A DNA stretch of 20,829 nucleotides from an uncultured Thermoguttaceae bacterium (GCA_934725735.1 CAKVCP010000029.1:1-20829), one strand, 5' to 3'; shown: positions 7,873 through 16,230, numbered from the stretch's first letter. Numbers and translations are program-made. The notes: generated by a model not told the origin, from the letters alone.

Positions 7873-8337
7873 TCATTCCGACTCAAGATTGAAATCGAAG
7901 GTGTTCTTACCCTTGACGACCTCTGCGGTGAAACCGGAAGTTTCCGGATCGCCATACTTTGCGGGAAGATCGTTTTCGGTTTCGCCTTCTTCAATGACTT
8001 CAACTTCGTCGCCGTCCTCGTTTATCTTGGTGACGACTTCTTCAGGCTTAATGACGATTTCATGTTGAAAGTGAATCTTATAGTTTCCAACGGTGGTTCC
8101 GCCAATGGAGCCGGAAGCGGTTTGAAGTTGATAAACACCCTGTGCGTCGGTTTGTCCAAAAGCGGGGGCTCCGTCGCCAACAGGAGTGAAATAGACGAGG
8201 GCGTCGGCGAGAGGCTCGCCGTCAAGGGTCACGACGCCGGAGACCTTTTCGATCTTGAGGTTATTTTTAGAACCGCACGCGGGTAACATCAACGCGCAGA
8301 CGAGAACCAGCGCGCTAAAGACAAACGTTTTATTCAT
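7873..8337 (-). CDS. Small lipoprotein with carboxypeptidase-regulatory/transthyretin-like domain
   Basis: 154 residues from ATG 8337. The reading frame is open for another 174 nt upstream, but MNKTFVFSALVLVCALMLPAC is a clean signal peptide with lipobox LPAC (Cys21), which fixes the start. The mature domain carries 'VSGVVTLDGEPLADALVYFTP', 'FGQTDAQGVYQLQT' and 'TTVGNYKIHFQHE', then an acidic insertion (about residues 110-128, rich in Glu and Asp) and the closing 'PAKYGDPETSGFTAEVVKGKNTFDFNL'. That ending is shared with the lipoprotein at 6007-6477. It should be an envelope-anchored beta-sandwich protein. The frameshifted DUF1559 gene follows 136 nt downstream on the same strand, so the two may be co-transcribed. 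A sigma-70-like promoter lies about 100 nt upstream of the start. Confidence 0.85.
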   Translation of the reverse strand: MNKTFVFSALVLVCALMLPACGSKNNLKIEKVSGVVTLDGEPLADALVYFTPVGDGAPAFGQTDAQGVYQLQTASGSIGGTTVGNYKIHFQHEIVIKPEEVVTKINEDGDEVEVIEEGETENDLPAKYGDPETSGFTAEVVKGKNTFDFNLESE

Positions 8338-8438
8338 TTTGAAGATCTCAGAAGCTTTGCAAATTGACACGTAAATCCGGGAGACAAACTCTAACCGCTT
8401 GTCTCGAGGCGATTTTGGTAAGAGCCTAAACATACACA

Positions 8439-8465
8439 ATTCTACTATACTAGCAGTTTTGTCAA
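8439..8465 (-). promoter_or_regulatory. Putative sigma-70-type promoter of the 8337 lipoprotein gene
   Basis: On the minus strand a perfect TTGACA (8465-8460) is followed by 15 nt and TAGAAT (8444-8439). The spacing is short, but this AT-rich stretch is the only good match in 8338-8616. The predicted leader is about 95 nt. The rest of this gap shows only GAGGAA/TTCCTC (8561-8577) and GTACTT/AAGTAC (8523-8536) hairpins, neither followed by a T-run, so I see no clear terminator for the enzyme gene at 8617. Confidence 0.5.
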
Positions 8466-8616
8466 GTCCTAAAATAGCGTATGTAAAAAGTGTGTAAAGA
8501 ACAACAATCACGCTGTATTTTTGTACTTAAAAGTACTTCTCTTATGAAATCTTAGATAACGAGGAAGGGGATTCCTCTCAGAAAAGCCCCTGATTCTTTC
8601 TCATTTTGTAAGAAAT

Positions 8617-9489
8617 TCAAACAAGAACGAGCCTACCGTCGAGCATGTCGGGGAGTTTTTCGCGAACAGTCGAGTCGATTTCACGCGAAGAGTATCGAAT
8701 ACTAAAGTGCGAGGCGATAATCTTTTTATTCTGAAATTTTTCACGTCGATTCACGTAGTCTTCCAACTGCATATGGCCCGTCAGGGGATTGATATCGTTC
8801 CCATGAGGAAGATGCGTCATCTCTGTAATGAGGACGTCCGCGCGATACATGTCGGGATTTTCGTCGAGCCCTCGCGGAGAACTGTCTCCCAGGAAGGCAA
8901 CGCGCGGGAAGCGCAACTCGTAAGAAATCTGCACTCCTTGTTGATTGAGTTCCCTAATTTCTTCCCCCGAAAGTTCGAGAAACTCGGGACGGAGTTTTTT
9001 TCTCTTTTCCCAAACGATGTAACCGACGGATGGAACGGTGTGCCATGTTTTATGGACGGAGACGACGAGCTCTCGCGAGAGATCGATTTCGTCGCCGGGC
9101 CTTACGCCGATAATTTCGCAAGGCATGACGCTCTGTTCGAGCCTCGAAAATGCCGCGAGCAACTGGCGCAAATCCCCGACCTTTTGTTCTGGAATATAGA
9201 TCGTCGGAGGAGTCATATCCATCATTCTTCGTCGCGCTATGTAAGCAGGTAGGGTGAGGATGTGATCCATATGCGCGTGGGATACGAAATATCGTGGAAT
9301 CCCCATAAATTCCCAGGGTTGCCACCCAAGATCAAACCCAAGTTTGAATTCAGGTATTCTCCAAAACGTCATGACCGGCGCGCGCGAATACCCTTCGACT
9401 GTAAAATTATCGCATTTCACTTGTCGATAGAAGGAGGTTTCGTTTCCAGAGGCGGGGTATTTTTTCTGTGAATTTTTACTTTCAGCCAT
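8617..9489 (-). CDS. Metallo-beta-lactamase-fold hydrolase, ribonuclease Z-like
   Basis: 290 residues. ATG 9489 is chosen because AAAGGA ends 5 nt upstream; an in-frame ATG 36 nt earlier lacks such a site. The zinc-binding signature HxHxDH is present as HAHMDH (residues 71-76), preceded by 'YFVS'. Further candidate metal ligands are H150 (KTWHTVPSVGY), the Asp of GDSS (201-204) and H261 (ASHFS). 'TEMTHLPHGND' (222-232) is typical of ribonuclease Z-like enzymes rather than beta-lactamases. Such enzymes mature tRNA 3' ends, but many relatives act on other phosphodiesters, so the substrate is uncertain. The protein appears cytoplasmic. It follows the AsmA-like gene by 90 nt on the same strand with no obvious terminator between them, so the two may share a transcript. 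Confidence 0.85.
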   Translation of the reverse strand: MAESKNSQKKYPASGNETSFYRQVKCDNFTVEGYSRAPVMTFWRIPEFKLGFDLGWQPWEFMGIPRYFVSHAHMDHILTLPAYIARRRMMDMTPPTIYIPEQKVGDLRQLLAAFSRLEQSVMPCEIIGVRPGDEIDLSRELVVSVHKTWHTVPSVGYIVWEKRKKLRPEFLELSGEEIRELNQQGVQISYELRFPRVAFLGDSSPRGLDENPDMYRADVLITEMTHLPHGNDINPLTGHMQLEDYVNRREKFQNKKIIASHFSIRYSSREIDSTVREKLPDMLDGRLVLV

Positions 9490-9579
9490 ATAAATCCTTT
9501 CTGTAATCTCTAGTCGCGTCGCCATTTCCCGTAAAAAGGAGAAATTGTATCATGAGTTTAACACTCGGCAAGAGGATTT

Positions 9580-12500
9580 TTATTCGTCCTTGTCGCTTCC
9601 CCCGACGAGTTTTTTGATCGCGTCGCGCACAGGCTTCGCGCGTTCTTCGGGGGCGGCTTCCGCAGGCGTCGGCTCTTGTTCGGGGAAAATGCTCCACCAC
9701 GCTTTTTTGAGTCCCGGCAGGTTTTCCTGCTGTATGACGGGGGAGGCGAGATTTCCTTCGACGCGAATTTGAGCGATCTGGTCTCCCGCGGCGCCGATGA
9801 CGTCGGAAAGGATTGGAATCTGTGATTTTTGATTTCCTAGCCTGGAATTCAAAGTTAGGTCGACGAGTTGTTCTTTGCCGCGAATTGTGAGCCAGCCGTC
9901 GCCAAAGAGAGTGAGAGCGTCTCCTTCGAGGAGAACGCGTGTGAGTTTTACGTGATCGCTCAGCACCTTGAAGTCGACGTCGCATGAACCGAAGGCGTTC
10001 TCGCCTGGATTTTTGACGCTTAATAAACTGAGAATTTTTACGATTTGTGGGAGTTCGTAGAGCTGAGCTTCGCGAATTTCGACGCTTCCTTCTCCTTTAA
10101 GCGCGGCGGTGTTCTTTCCTTCGCCTTGCAAGGCCAACGACATATTGACGCGTCCTTTGAGGGGCCTGGAACCGGGGGCGAAAACGCGAAGCGCTTGCTC
10201 CAACGCGGAATTTTCAAGTCTGGCGTTGAGTCGATACGTCTGATCCTGCGCGCCCAAATAGACCCCGTCGCAACAGATTCGACCGCCGAAGACGTTCGCC
10301 TCGATCGAACGTAGCCCCGAGGCGCGCTCGATATGAGAAGACTTCGTTTGCTCGGAAAGCGCTGAAGCCGCCGCCGCGCCGCTTGCGGTTTGTGCAGATA
10401 AAACGTCGCGTGAAATCGTCTGTTGAGTTTGTCCGCGAAGGACGCGCGGAGACGCCGACGCCGAGATGATTTGATACGTCGGATCCGCGTCGATCTTCTC
10501 TCGCACAAAAGGATCGGAGTAAACGGGCGTATTCCGAATCAAAGGCGCGTCGGCTCCCCAGAAGAAGTCGGCGCCATTATAATAAAGGGGCCCACGCATA
10601 TTGGAGACTTGCGCGTCCTTATAGAAGAAGGAATCGAGATCCAGCTCCCCGTAAATCAGCGGACTCGTATTCTGAAGAGCGACCCCGTAAGTTCGAAACC
10701 TTCCGCATATAGCGGCGACCGCCTCGCCGGGGAGCGTGGAGTTTTGCTGGGCGATAAAGCGGAGGTTCCATGCGTATTTTCTCTTTGCCGCAGTATCCGC
10801 CGGACTCGTAATGCGGACGGAACCGTCGACGTTGAAGAACCCTACGGGCTTCAAGAATGAAAGGAATTTCTGCGTGTCTTTTCCGGCGACGCTTTGCAAG
10901 TCTCGGTCGACTTGGAGCTGATCGACGCGCAACGGCGAGACGTCGACGACGCGTCCGACGCCCGGCACGTTTTGACTCACGACGTTTGCGGTGCACGTCG
11001 TGACGCCGTTTCGAGCGCGAAGATCGGAAATCGTTAATCGTCCTTCTCGCCATGACACTTTTCCCTCGACGTCCGTGAGAGGATAGGGGAATCCAGTCGG
11101 TTGGAAGGAGGTTGAACCGGGGATCGGCTGGGCGTCGAATTGGAGGGCGAGTCGATTTTCATCGGTTCTGAAACCGACGCGAATTTGACCGTCGGCCTTT
11201 CCTTCGAGCTTTAACTCTTGCAAGAGCTCTTTTCCATCGTAATGTTCCAGCGCTGCGATAAGCTCTTCCCCGAGCGGGAAACGACGAACGTTCGCCGCTA
11301 AAAGGAAACGCCAATCTTCCGCAGGCAGCTTAGAGCCCGCAACTTCGGGAATTCCCGTGAAGAACTTCAAAGGAGCGGGGGACTCTTCCAACAAAAGGGG
11401 AAAATTCTCCGGGAAGGGGAGCGAAGGCAGCTGCGCGGTTGCGTTCTTCAGACGCGCGTTTTCTCTTTCAAAGGCGCGCCTCAAAAGGGAGAATCCTTTT
11501 CCCGAGACAAGAGAGCCCGCAGCAGCGAGGACGGCGCCCCCGCTTTTCCCCGAGAGTTGGGAGATCGCCCAAGCCTCGTCGCGTAAGAAAATTTGCCCCG
11601 CGACGCCGGATATAGGAAGAGGAAAGTAGTCGTATCGCAAAGATGCGCCGGAGAGGTTGACGGCGGCTTCGACGGCGAGCGGATCTTCAGGACGAGCGTC
11701 TTTGTCGTAAATGATGCGCACGCGCGCTCCGATAGAACCGGATGGATGGAGGGAATTGACGAGGGTTTTCGCTTGCGGAGGCAACGCGTTCAAGACGCGG
11801 ACGTCGATCGCGCGATTGTCGACTCGCGCGTCAAATTGTCCGCGGGGATTGGTCATGACGTCGGCGAAGAATCCTTGCGCGACGACGGGGGGCGCGTCGG
11901 GGGCTGAGGCGAGGTCGATAGCGAGGTCGCCTTCCGCGTTTAGGGAGAGTGTTCCTTGCAGTTCTTCCAACGGGTAGGGAAAGACGATCGGGTAAAAAGA
12001 AAGGTTGTTGACGGCGGCGACAACGCTGCGCGGCGCCCATGCGTCTTGCGCGTTCGCGGATTTTTCCAATTGAACGTCGAAGGAGGCTTTTCCTTCGAAG
12101 GAGTAGTCGTCGAGGAAGTTGAGAAGCTTATTGATTTTTTCGGCGTCGCTTACGAGGAGCTTTTGGGCGCGTCGGAGCGAGTCGGCGAAGACGGAATCGG
12201 CGACGGAGACGTTGTCGAACTGAACGCGCGCGAAGGATTTTTTTCCAGCGAGACTCTGAAACGCCGCCTTGACGGAGGACTGTCCGCATACGGCGGTCGC
12301 GCTTCGCAATTCGATCTTGTCGTTTTCTATAAGGTAAAACGCGTTGACGTCGGACGCCGGGTAATTGAGGATCGGCGACGATAAGGCCGCGTTGGCGACG
12401 GTCCCCTCAATTTTCCAAGAGCCGAGTTGTAGGGAATGGTCTTTGCTTTCTAACGAGAATGAGAGGGAGGTTTTCCCTTGAGCGCCTTCGAGGAGTTTGA

Positions 12501-13461
12501 GCTGTTCGGGAAACGCGACGCGGACTACGGCGACGAGCGCGGCGAGATCGAAATTGGCGACGGAACCGGAGAGGCTCCACGCGTTTTCGGATAATTCGCC
12601 GACCCCGCGAATCGATTCGACATAAGGATTGGAGACAAAGAATTTGACCTCCCAGCCGCCCGTCTTTTGAGAGGAATTGGAAGAGGCGGGCTTCGTTTCT
12701 TCGGGGGGAGGTTCGACGGAGAATGAGGGCTGATAGCTCACGAAGCCGTATCTTGCGGAACTTGGCGAGTCGACGGCGACGGCGGGCGCGACGCTTTGAT
12801 ATCGGGAAATCTCGGGGAGGGGCGCCTCTTCTTCCAGCGTTTTTTGCGAAGGTTCGGGGGTGGACGCGTCGTTCGAATTTAGTGGGAGAGAAGGTCGAGG
12901 AACGATCGAGAGGGTGAGCCCGGAGAAGTTTGTGGTTCCCAGGAGAATGGAGGCGTCGTCGACTTGCACGGAGAAGTGGGGCTCGATTTGCGAATTCGCA
13001 ACGGGGACAAGTTCAGAGAGTGCGTCGCATAGTTGCAAGACGCCCCCCTCGACGTTTAGAAGAGGCCTCTTGATACAGAGAGATTGAACCTTTGGCGCGC
13101 CTCGCAAGAGCGTTTTTGGATTAATCGGCAAGGCGACGTATATTTCCTCGACGGTTAAAAGGGGCTTTTCGTCTTTAGCGCCTCTCCTTTTGCGCCATTC
13201 GAGATTGTGGATATACACCCCGCGATTCGAGTCGAGTTTCACGTCCTTGAAGGAGACGTCGAAAGCGGGATAGAAAGCGCATAAGACGCGAGACACAGCG
13301 TCGCGGAGCTGAGAATCGACGTTTTTGTAGACGAGGAAAGCGGCGACTCCTAACGTTACGATAAGAAGGAAAGCTCCCCAGAAACAAATATGTTTTATTT
13401 TGCGCAGGACATTAGAGGAGCCGCGCCGACGCAATGCAAGTTTTTTTTGTGCAGATTTCAT
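9580..13461 (-). CDS. Giant AsmA-like envelope protein
   Basis: 1293 residues from ATG 13461; a TTG at 13491 in the same frame would add ten residues, and neither start has a clear ribosome-binding site. A basic N-terminus (KKLALRRRG) precedes one membrane helix at about residues 24-45 (HICFWGAFLLIVTLGVAAFLVY). The remainder is a long, beta-rich, presumably periplasmic region with repeating patterns such as 'GKASFDVQLE', 'VEGKVSWREGRLTISDLRARNG' and 'GKADGQIRVGF'. The C-terminal 'LKGRVNMSLALQGEG', 'GSVEIREAQLYELPQI', 'LLEGDALTLFGDGWLTIRG' and 'DLTLNSRLG' are characteristic of the AsmA/DUF3971-like superfamily. A Pro/Glu/Ser linker lies near residues 235-270. AsmA/TamB-type proteins are linked to lipid transport and outer-membrane assembly; applying that role here is inference from the family. 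A ribonuclease Z-like gene follows downstream. Confidence 0.72.
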   Translation of the reverse strand: MKSAQKKLALRRRGSSNVLRKIKHICFWGAFLLIVTLGVAAFLVYKNVDSQLRDAVSRVLCAFYPAFDVSFKDVKLDSNRGVYIHNLEWRKRRGAKDEKPLLTVEEIYVALPINPKTLLRGAPKVQSLCIKRPLLNVEGGVLQLCDALSELVPVANSQIEPHFSVQVDDASILLGTTNFSGLTLSIVPRPSLPLNSNDASTPEPSQKTLEEEAPLPEISRYQSVAPAVAVDSPSSARYGFVSYQPSFSVEPPPEETKPASSNSSQKTGGWEVKFFVSNPYVESIRGVGELSENAWSLSGSVANFDLAALVAVVRVAFPEQLKLLEGAQGKTSLSFSLESKDHSLQLGSWKIEGTVANAALSSPILNYPASDVNAFYLIENDKIELRSATAVCGQSSVKAAFQSLAGKKSFARVQFDNVSVADSVFADSLRRAQKLLVSDAEKINKLLNFLDDYSFEGKASFDVQLEKSANAQDAWAPRSVVAAVNNLSFYPIVFPYPLEELQGTLSLNAEGDLAIDLASAPDAPPVVAQGFFADVMTNPRGQFDARVDNRAIDVRVLNALPPQAKTLVNSLHPSGSIGARVRIIYDKDARPEDPLAVEAAVNLSGASLRYDYFPLPISGVAGQIFLRDEAWAISQLSGKSGGAVLAAAGSLVSGKGFSLLRRAFERENARLKNATAQLPSLPFPENFPLLLEESPAPLKFFTGIPEVAGSKLPAEDWRFLLAANVRRFPLGEELIAALEHYDGKELLQELKLEGKADGQIRVGFRTDENRLALQFDAQPIPGSTSFQPTGFPYPLTDVEGKVSWREGRLTISDLRARNGVTTCTANVVSQNVPGVGRVVDVSPLRVDQLQVDRDLQSVAGKDTQKFLSFLKPVGFFNVDGSVRITSPADTAAKRKYAWNLRFIAQQNSTLPGEAVAAICGRFRTYGVALQNTSPLIYGELDLDSFFYKDAQVSNMRGPLYYNGADFFWGADAPLIRNTPVYSDPFVREKIDADPTYQIISASASPRVLRGQTQQTISRDVLSAQTASGAAAASALSEQTKSSHIERASGLRSIEANVFGGRICCDGVYLGAQDQTYRLNARLENSALEQALRVFAPGSRPLKGRVNMSLALQGEGKNTAALKGEGSVEIREAQLYELPQIVKILSLLSVKNPGENAFGSCDVDFKVLSDHVKLTRVLLEGDALTLFGDGWLTIRGKEQLVDLTLNSRLGNQKSQIPILSDVIGAAGDQIAQIRVEGNLASPVIQQENLPGLKKAWWSIFPEQEPTPAEAAPEERAKPVRDAIKKLVGGSDKDE

Positions 13462-13500
13462 AAGAGCGGCTGTAAAGCGCGAGTAGCGCAAAATAAAACG

Positions 13501-13528
13501 ATCATATTAATGCAACGTAAGTCGACAA
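13501..13528 (-). promoter_or_regulatory. Putative promoter of the AsmA-like gene
   Basis: On the minus strand TTGTCG (13528-13523) and TATGAT (13506-13501) are 16 nt apart. Initiation would be near 13494, giving a leader of about 33 nt to ATG 13461. That favours the ATG over the TTG at 13491, which would leave almost no leader. Confidence 0.35.
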
Positions 13529-13746
13529 TCGTCGGAAGGATAGTCAATCCAGATGGGCGCGTCAAGCGCTCTCCTTATTAATACGGGGAGTTGAAATCTA
13601 ATTTTCGCGAAAGTTCGTTAAAGGAAAAAAATTGGAGCAAAGGGGGAGAGAGCGGAGTTATCGACGCTTTTTTGCACGTTTGTGAGAGGAAAAAATAGGA
13701 GGAATTTGAATTGGCGCCTGAAATGCAAATACAGGGGTAGAAAGAG

Positions 13747-13836
13747 CGTTTTTCGAATAGAAAAAAGAACAAAGTGTAGCGTTTTGAAACAATGTGTTTA
13801 AAGTGAACGTTTCAAATTTAGACGGTTCGAAAAACG
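13747..13836. repeat. Nested inverted repeats upstream of the ECF sigma factor gene
   Basis: An outer 11-bp perfect inverted repeat, CGTTTTTCGAA (13747-13757) with TTCGAAAAACG (13826-13836), encloses an inner 8-bp repeat, TTTGAAAC (13783-13790) with GTTTCAAA (13809-13816). The region is AT-rich. They may be operator sites or a structured leader for the sigma factor transcript. No convincing sigma-70 promoter was recognised nearby. The rest of 13492-14101 holds no gene I can support, apart from a possible N-terminal extension of the sigma factor from 13952. Confidence 0.4.
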
Positions 13837-14101
13837 TTCGGTTCCATAGAGATAAGAAATTTATTTTTTGGCGGGATTTGCGAAGCCCTTTTCCGTTCCT
13901 CTTCCTTGGGATTTTCACAAGATACCGCCGTTTCATAACGGAGCGAACAAGATGACCCAGGCACTGCGATACGACTATTGTAACGCCGGCGTGTATTCGT
14001 TGGATTGGCCCTATTGCGACAGCTGGGGGCGCGTTAAGAAAAATAAAGCTTATTGGAACTTTCGACGGCGCCGCGCGTCTCAGGTTGCAGAGGAGCGGAA
14101 A

Positions 14102-14656
14102 GTGAACGACGATTTATTGATTGAACAGACTCTTGCCGGAGATAGAGAAGCTTTCGGCAAACTAGCGCTGAAGTATCAGGATCGCGTTTTCAATTTGGCG
14201 CTCCCGATCGTAGGTAATCCAGAAGACGCGCTTGACGTGACGCAGGAGACGTTTGTGCAGGCGTTGACGCATCTTGAAGGGTTTCGACGATCAAGTCGAT
14301 TCTACACCTGGCTCTATCGAATCGCGTACAACTGCGCGGTAGGGGCTCTGCGACGGCGACGCCGAACGACGTCGATCGACGCGTTTGTCGAGGAGTTCGG
14401 CGACTCTTTCGAAGCGGATATCGACTCGCCCGACGCGCAATCGCGCCGAGCGGACGACGCGCGAGTTTTGAACGCGGCGCTCCAGCGTCTTCCCGACGAA
14501 TATCGCGAACCCCTCTCGCTTCGCGAAATCGAAGGGGCCAGCTATGACGAGATAGCCGAGGTTTTGGGAGTTCCGATCGGAACGGTGCGCAGTCGTTTGC
14601 ATCGAGCGCGCGCGGCGCTTCGCGAGATTCTCGAACGCGCGGGGTATCGCTCTTGA
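14102..14656 (+). CDS. ECF-family RNA polymerase sigma factor (sigma-70 family, RpoE-like)
   Basis: 184 residues from GTG 14102, with AGGAG (14091-14095) 6 nt upstream; this length is normal for the family and the conserved 'LIEQTLAGDREAFGKLALKY' begins right after the start. Region 2 covers about residues 14-85, with 'DVTQETFVQALTHLEGFR' and 'FYTWLYRIAYNCAVGALRRR'. Region 4 covers about 122-176, with 'LQRLPDEYREPLSLREIEG' and the helix-turn-helix 'SYDEIAEVLGVPIGTVRSRL'. An in-frame ATG at 13952, also with a GGAG 8 nt upstream, would add 50 residues rich in Trp, Tyr, Cys and Arg; that extension is unlike other ECF factors, but I cannot exclude it. The factor directs RNA polymerase to stress or envelope promoters and is probably held inactive by the membrane protein encoded next. 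No target promoter was recognised. Confidence 0.92.
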   Translation: MNDDLLIEQTLAGDREAFGKLALKYQDRVFNLALPIVGNPEDALDVTQETFVQALTHLEGFRRSSRFYTWLYRIAYNCAVGALRRRRRTTSIDAFVEEFGDSFEADIDSPDAQSRRADDARVLNAALQRLPDEYREPLSLREIEGASYDEIAEVLGVPIGTVRSRLHRARAALREILERAGYRS

Positions 14657-14759
14657 GATCGTCAAGGTGAGAAGAATCGACGCTAATCGTTTTTAACGCG
14701 CTCCGCGTTGGGGCGCGTCATCCGCGGCGAAGCAGTCGCGAGATCGAGGATCGTCGAGC

Positions 14760-16049
14760 ATGGAAATTTTGGATTGGAACGAATTAGTCGATCCGTATGT
14801 TGACGGGGAGCTCTCCGACGAGGAAGCGCGTCAGGTAGAGGAACGCTCTCAATTTGACGCGGCGTTGCGTTCTCAGATAGACTGGACGCGTCGAATGCGT
14901 CGACTCTTTGAGAATAGCAAGAGTCCTTTTCCTAAGGATTATGAGAATCGTTTGCAGGAGTCGTTGCGTAATTCTGACGCCTGGAACGCGATCGACGCGC
15001 GGCGAGCGAAGGCTGCCTCTTCGACGTCGAAGTCGAGTCGAAGGACTCGCGCGAAGAATTGGGGGGTGATTGCGGCGAGCGTCGCGGCGATTTTCTCCGG
15101 CGTCGCGCTTTTTAGCGACGCGACGTTGCGTCGAAATTTCACGGATTATTCCGATCGACTTCTCGCTTTGAATTCGACGAAGGATTCCGGTTCCGCAAAG
15201 GTTTTCGAGCAGATCGAAAGCGTTCCCGAGGAAAGGACGATCAGTTCTGAGGAAGATCAGGAAATGGACGAAGAAACGGAACCGCTCAAGAGCAGCGACT
15301 CCGGAACCCTTATGTCGGCGAAAATGGGCGATTCCTTCGGAGACTCTCGAGCGCTAGACTCGAATGATCTTCAATCCCTAAACGGCGGAATTCTTGACGA
15401 AGCGGCGCCTGCGTCTCCCAAAATGGACGTCGCCATGGGGTTAAGCGCCGCGCGCGCGCTGGGAAGCCCTCAGGTAAGCTCGACGAGGGGATTTTCGGCG
15501 CGTAGCGCGGGGAGCGGTAGGTTTCGTGAAGGAACGACGCTTTTATCGTCGCCTCCCCCGGCAGTGGAAATTAGTATGGACAGCTGCGTCGACTTGTCGG
15601 GGTCGGCGCCGGAGGACGAAACAAGCGGATTTACGCTTCGACGCGACGCTCGTCGGTTGTCGCAGAAAGAATATTGGATCAAGGTCTCCTTTGCGGGGAG
15701 CGCGGGGCTTCGCGCGCAGATGAGCGAAATAGAGCGCATCTGTGAAGAAGAAGGGATCCGCTATCTCCAGAATGGCGGAAAAGGCGAAGCTCGACTCGTC
15801 AACGTCGCGCCGACGCAGGTGCGTCGACTAGTCGATCGGCTAGGAGTAGGGGCGACTCGCGACGTGAAGGTTTCTCGCGTCCTCCAGGAATGGACGCAGA
15901 CGCCGAGCGAAGCCCCCGCGAAGGAGAACCTGAAGGACGTTCTTCTGTTCTTCCGTCTTCAATCGGAAGCTCGGGAGGAATCCGCAGAGGGAAGCGCCGA
16001 GGTCGACGAGCCGACCGGCGAGAAGGCGCTCGGCGGGAATACGAAGTAG
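14760..16049 (+). CDS. Membrane-anchored anti-sigma factor lacking zinc-finger cysteines
   Basis: 429 residues from ATG 14760, with GAGG about 10 nt upstream, 103 nt after the sigma factor stop. The first 45 residues (VDPYVDGELSDEEARQVEER) match the start of the anti-sigma domain of zf-HC2/ZAS proteins, but the usual His-Cys-x2-Cys cluster is absent: the equivalent stretch reads SQFDAALRSQIDW. One membrane helix lies at about residues 101-118 (WGVIAASVAAIFSGVALF), so residues 1-100 are cytoplasmic and the rest is extracytoplasmic. The outer part has an acidic Ser-rich region (about 140-200), then a folded segment with 'YWIKVSFAGSAGLRAQMSEI' and 'EARLVNVAPTQVRRLVDRLG' that could be a sensor. 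Position right after an ECF sigma gene is the main support. It likely sequesters the sigma factor until an envelope signal or proteolysis releases it. Confidence 0.75.
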   Translation: MEILDWNELVDPYVDGELSDEEARQVEERSQFDAALRSQIDWTRRMRRLFENSKSPFPKDYENRLQESLRNSDAWNAIDARRAKAASSTSKSSRRTRAKNWGVIAASVAAIFSGVALFSDATLRRNFTDYSDRLLALNSTKDSGSAKVFEQIESVPEERTISSEEDQEMDEETEPLKSSDSGTLMSAKMGDSFGDSRALDSNDLQSLNGGILDEAAPASPKMDVAMGLSAARALGSPQVSSTRGFSARSAGSGRFREGTTLLSSPPPAVEISMDSCVDLSGSAPEDETSGFTLRRDARRLSQKEYWIKVSFAGSAGLRAQMSEIERICEEEGIRYLQNGGKGEARLVNVAPTQVRRLVDRLGVGATRDVKVSRVLQEWTQTPSEAPAKENLKDVLLFFRLQSEAREESAEGSAEVDEPTGEKALGGNTK

Positions 16050-16171
16050 GCTTCAAGCGCGCCGTTTCCTCTGTGATTATCGATACAATTCGCGTAAGTT
16101 TTGTAATGGTCAATTATGAACGCGAGTTTTCGCAGAATTTCCCAAATAATCAAAAATTTTTTGGAAAACGC

Positions 16172-16200
16172 TTGCGAAAAATTCCCCGCTTTAGTATGCT
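16172..16200 (+). promoter_or_regulatory. Putative sigma-70-type promoter upstream of the second DUF1559 gene
   Basis: TTGCGA (16172-16177) and TATGCT (16195-16200) are separated by exactly 17 nt; each matches four of six consensus bases. The predicted start is near 16207, about 175 nt before the DUF1559 ATG and upstream of two hairpins, the second of which looks like a terminator. Confidence 0.45.
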
Positions 16201-16212
16201 ATTACATTAGCG

Positions 16213-16230
16213 TCCTCAGTTTTCTGAGGA
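16213..16230 (+). other. 7-bp perfect hairpin with TTTT loop near the predicted 5' end of the transcript
   Basis: TCCTCAG (16213-16219) pairs with CTGAGGA (16224-16230) around TTTT. It begins about 6 nt after the predicted transcript start. The 3' arm contains GAGGA directly followed by ATG TAG (16231-16236), a start-stop pair, but with no spacing to serve as a normal ribosome-binding site. It is best read as part of a leader or small RNA. Confidence 0.4.

Noticed and set aside
7737..7876. N-terminal part of a long minus-strand frame that is continuous with the DUF1559 body
   Set aside because: The sequence it encodes has no family features, while the true pilin-like start lies at 7736 in the other frame; the continuity results from the one-base frameshift.
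8338..8511. 58-codon upstream extension of the 8337 lipoprotein
   Set aside because: It would bury the signal peptide and covers the putative promoter at 8439-8465.
8561..8593. Hairpins after the MBL-fold enzyme gene as its terminator
   Set aside because: GAGGAA/TTCCTC and the overlapping AGGGG/CCCCT pairings are not followed by a T-run on the minus strand.
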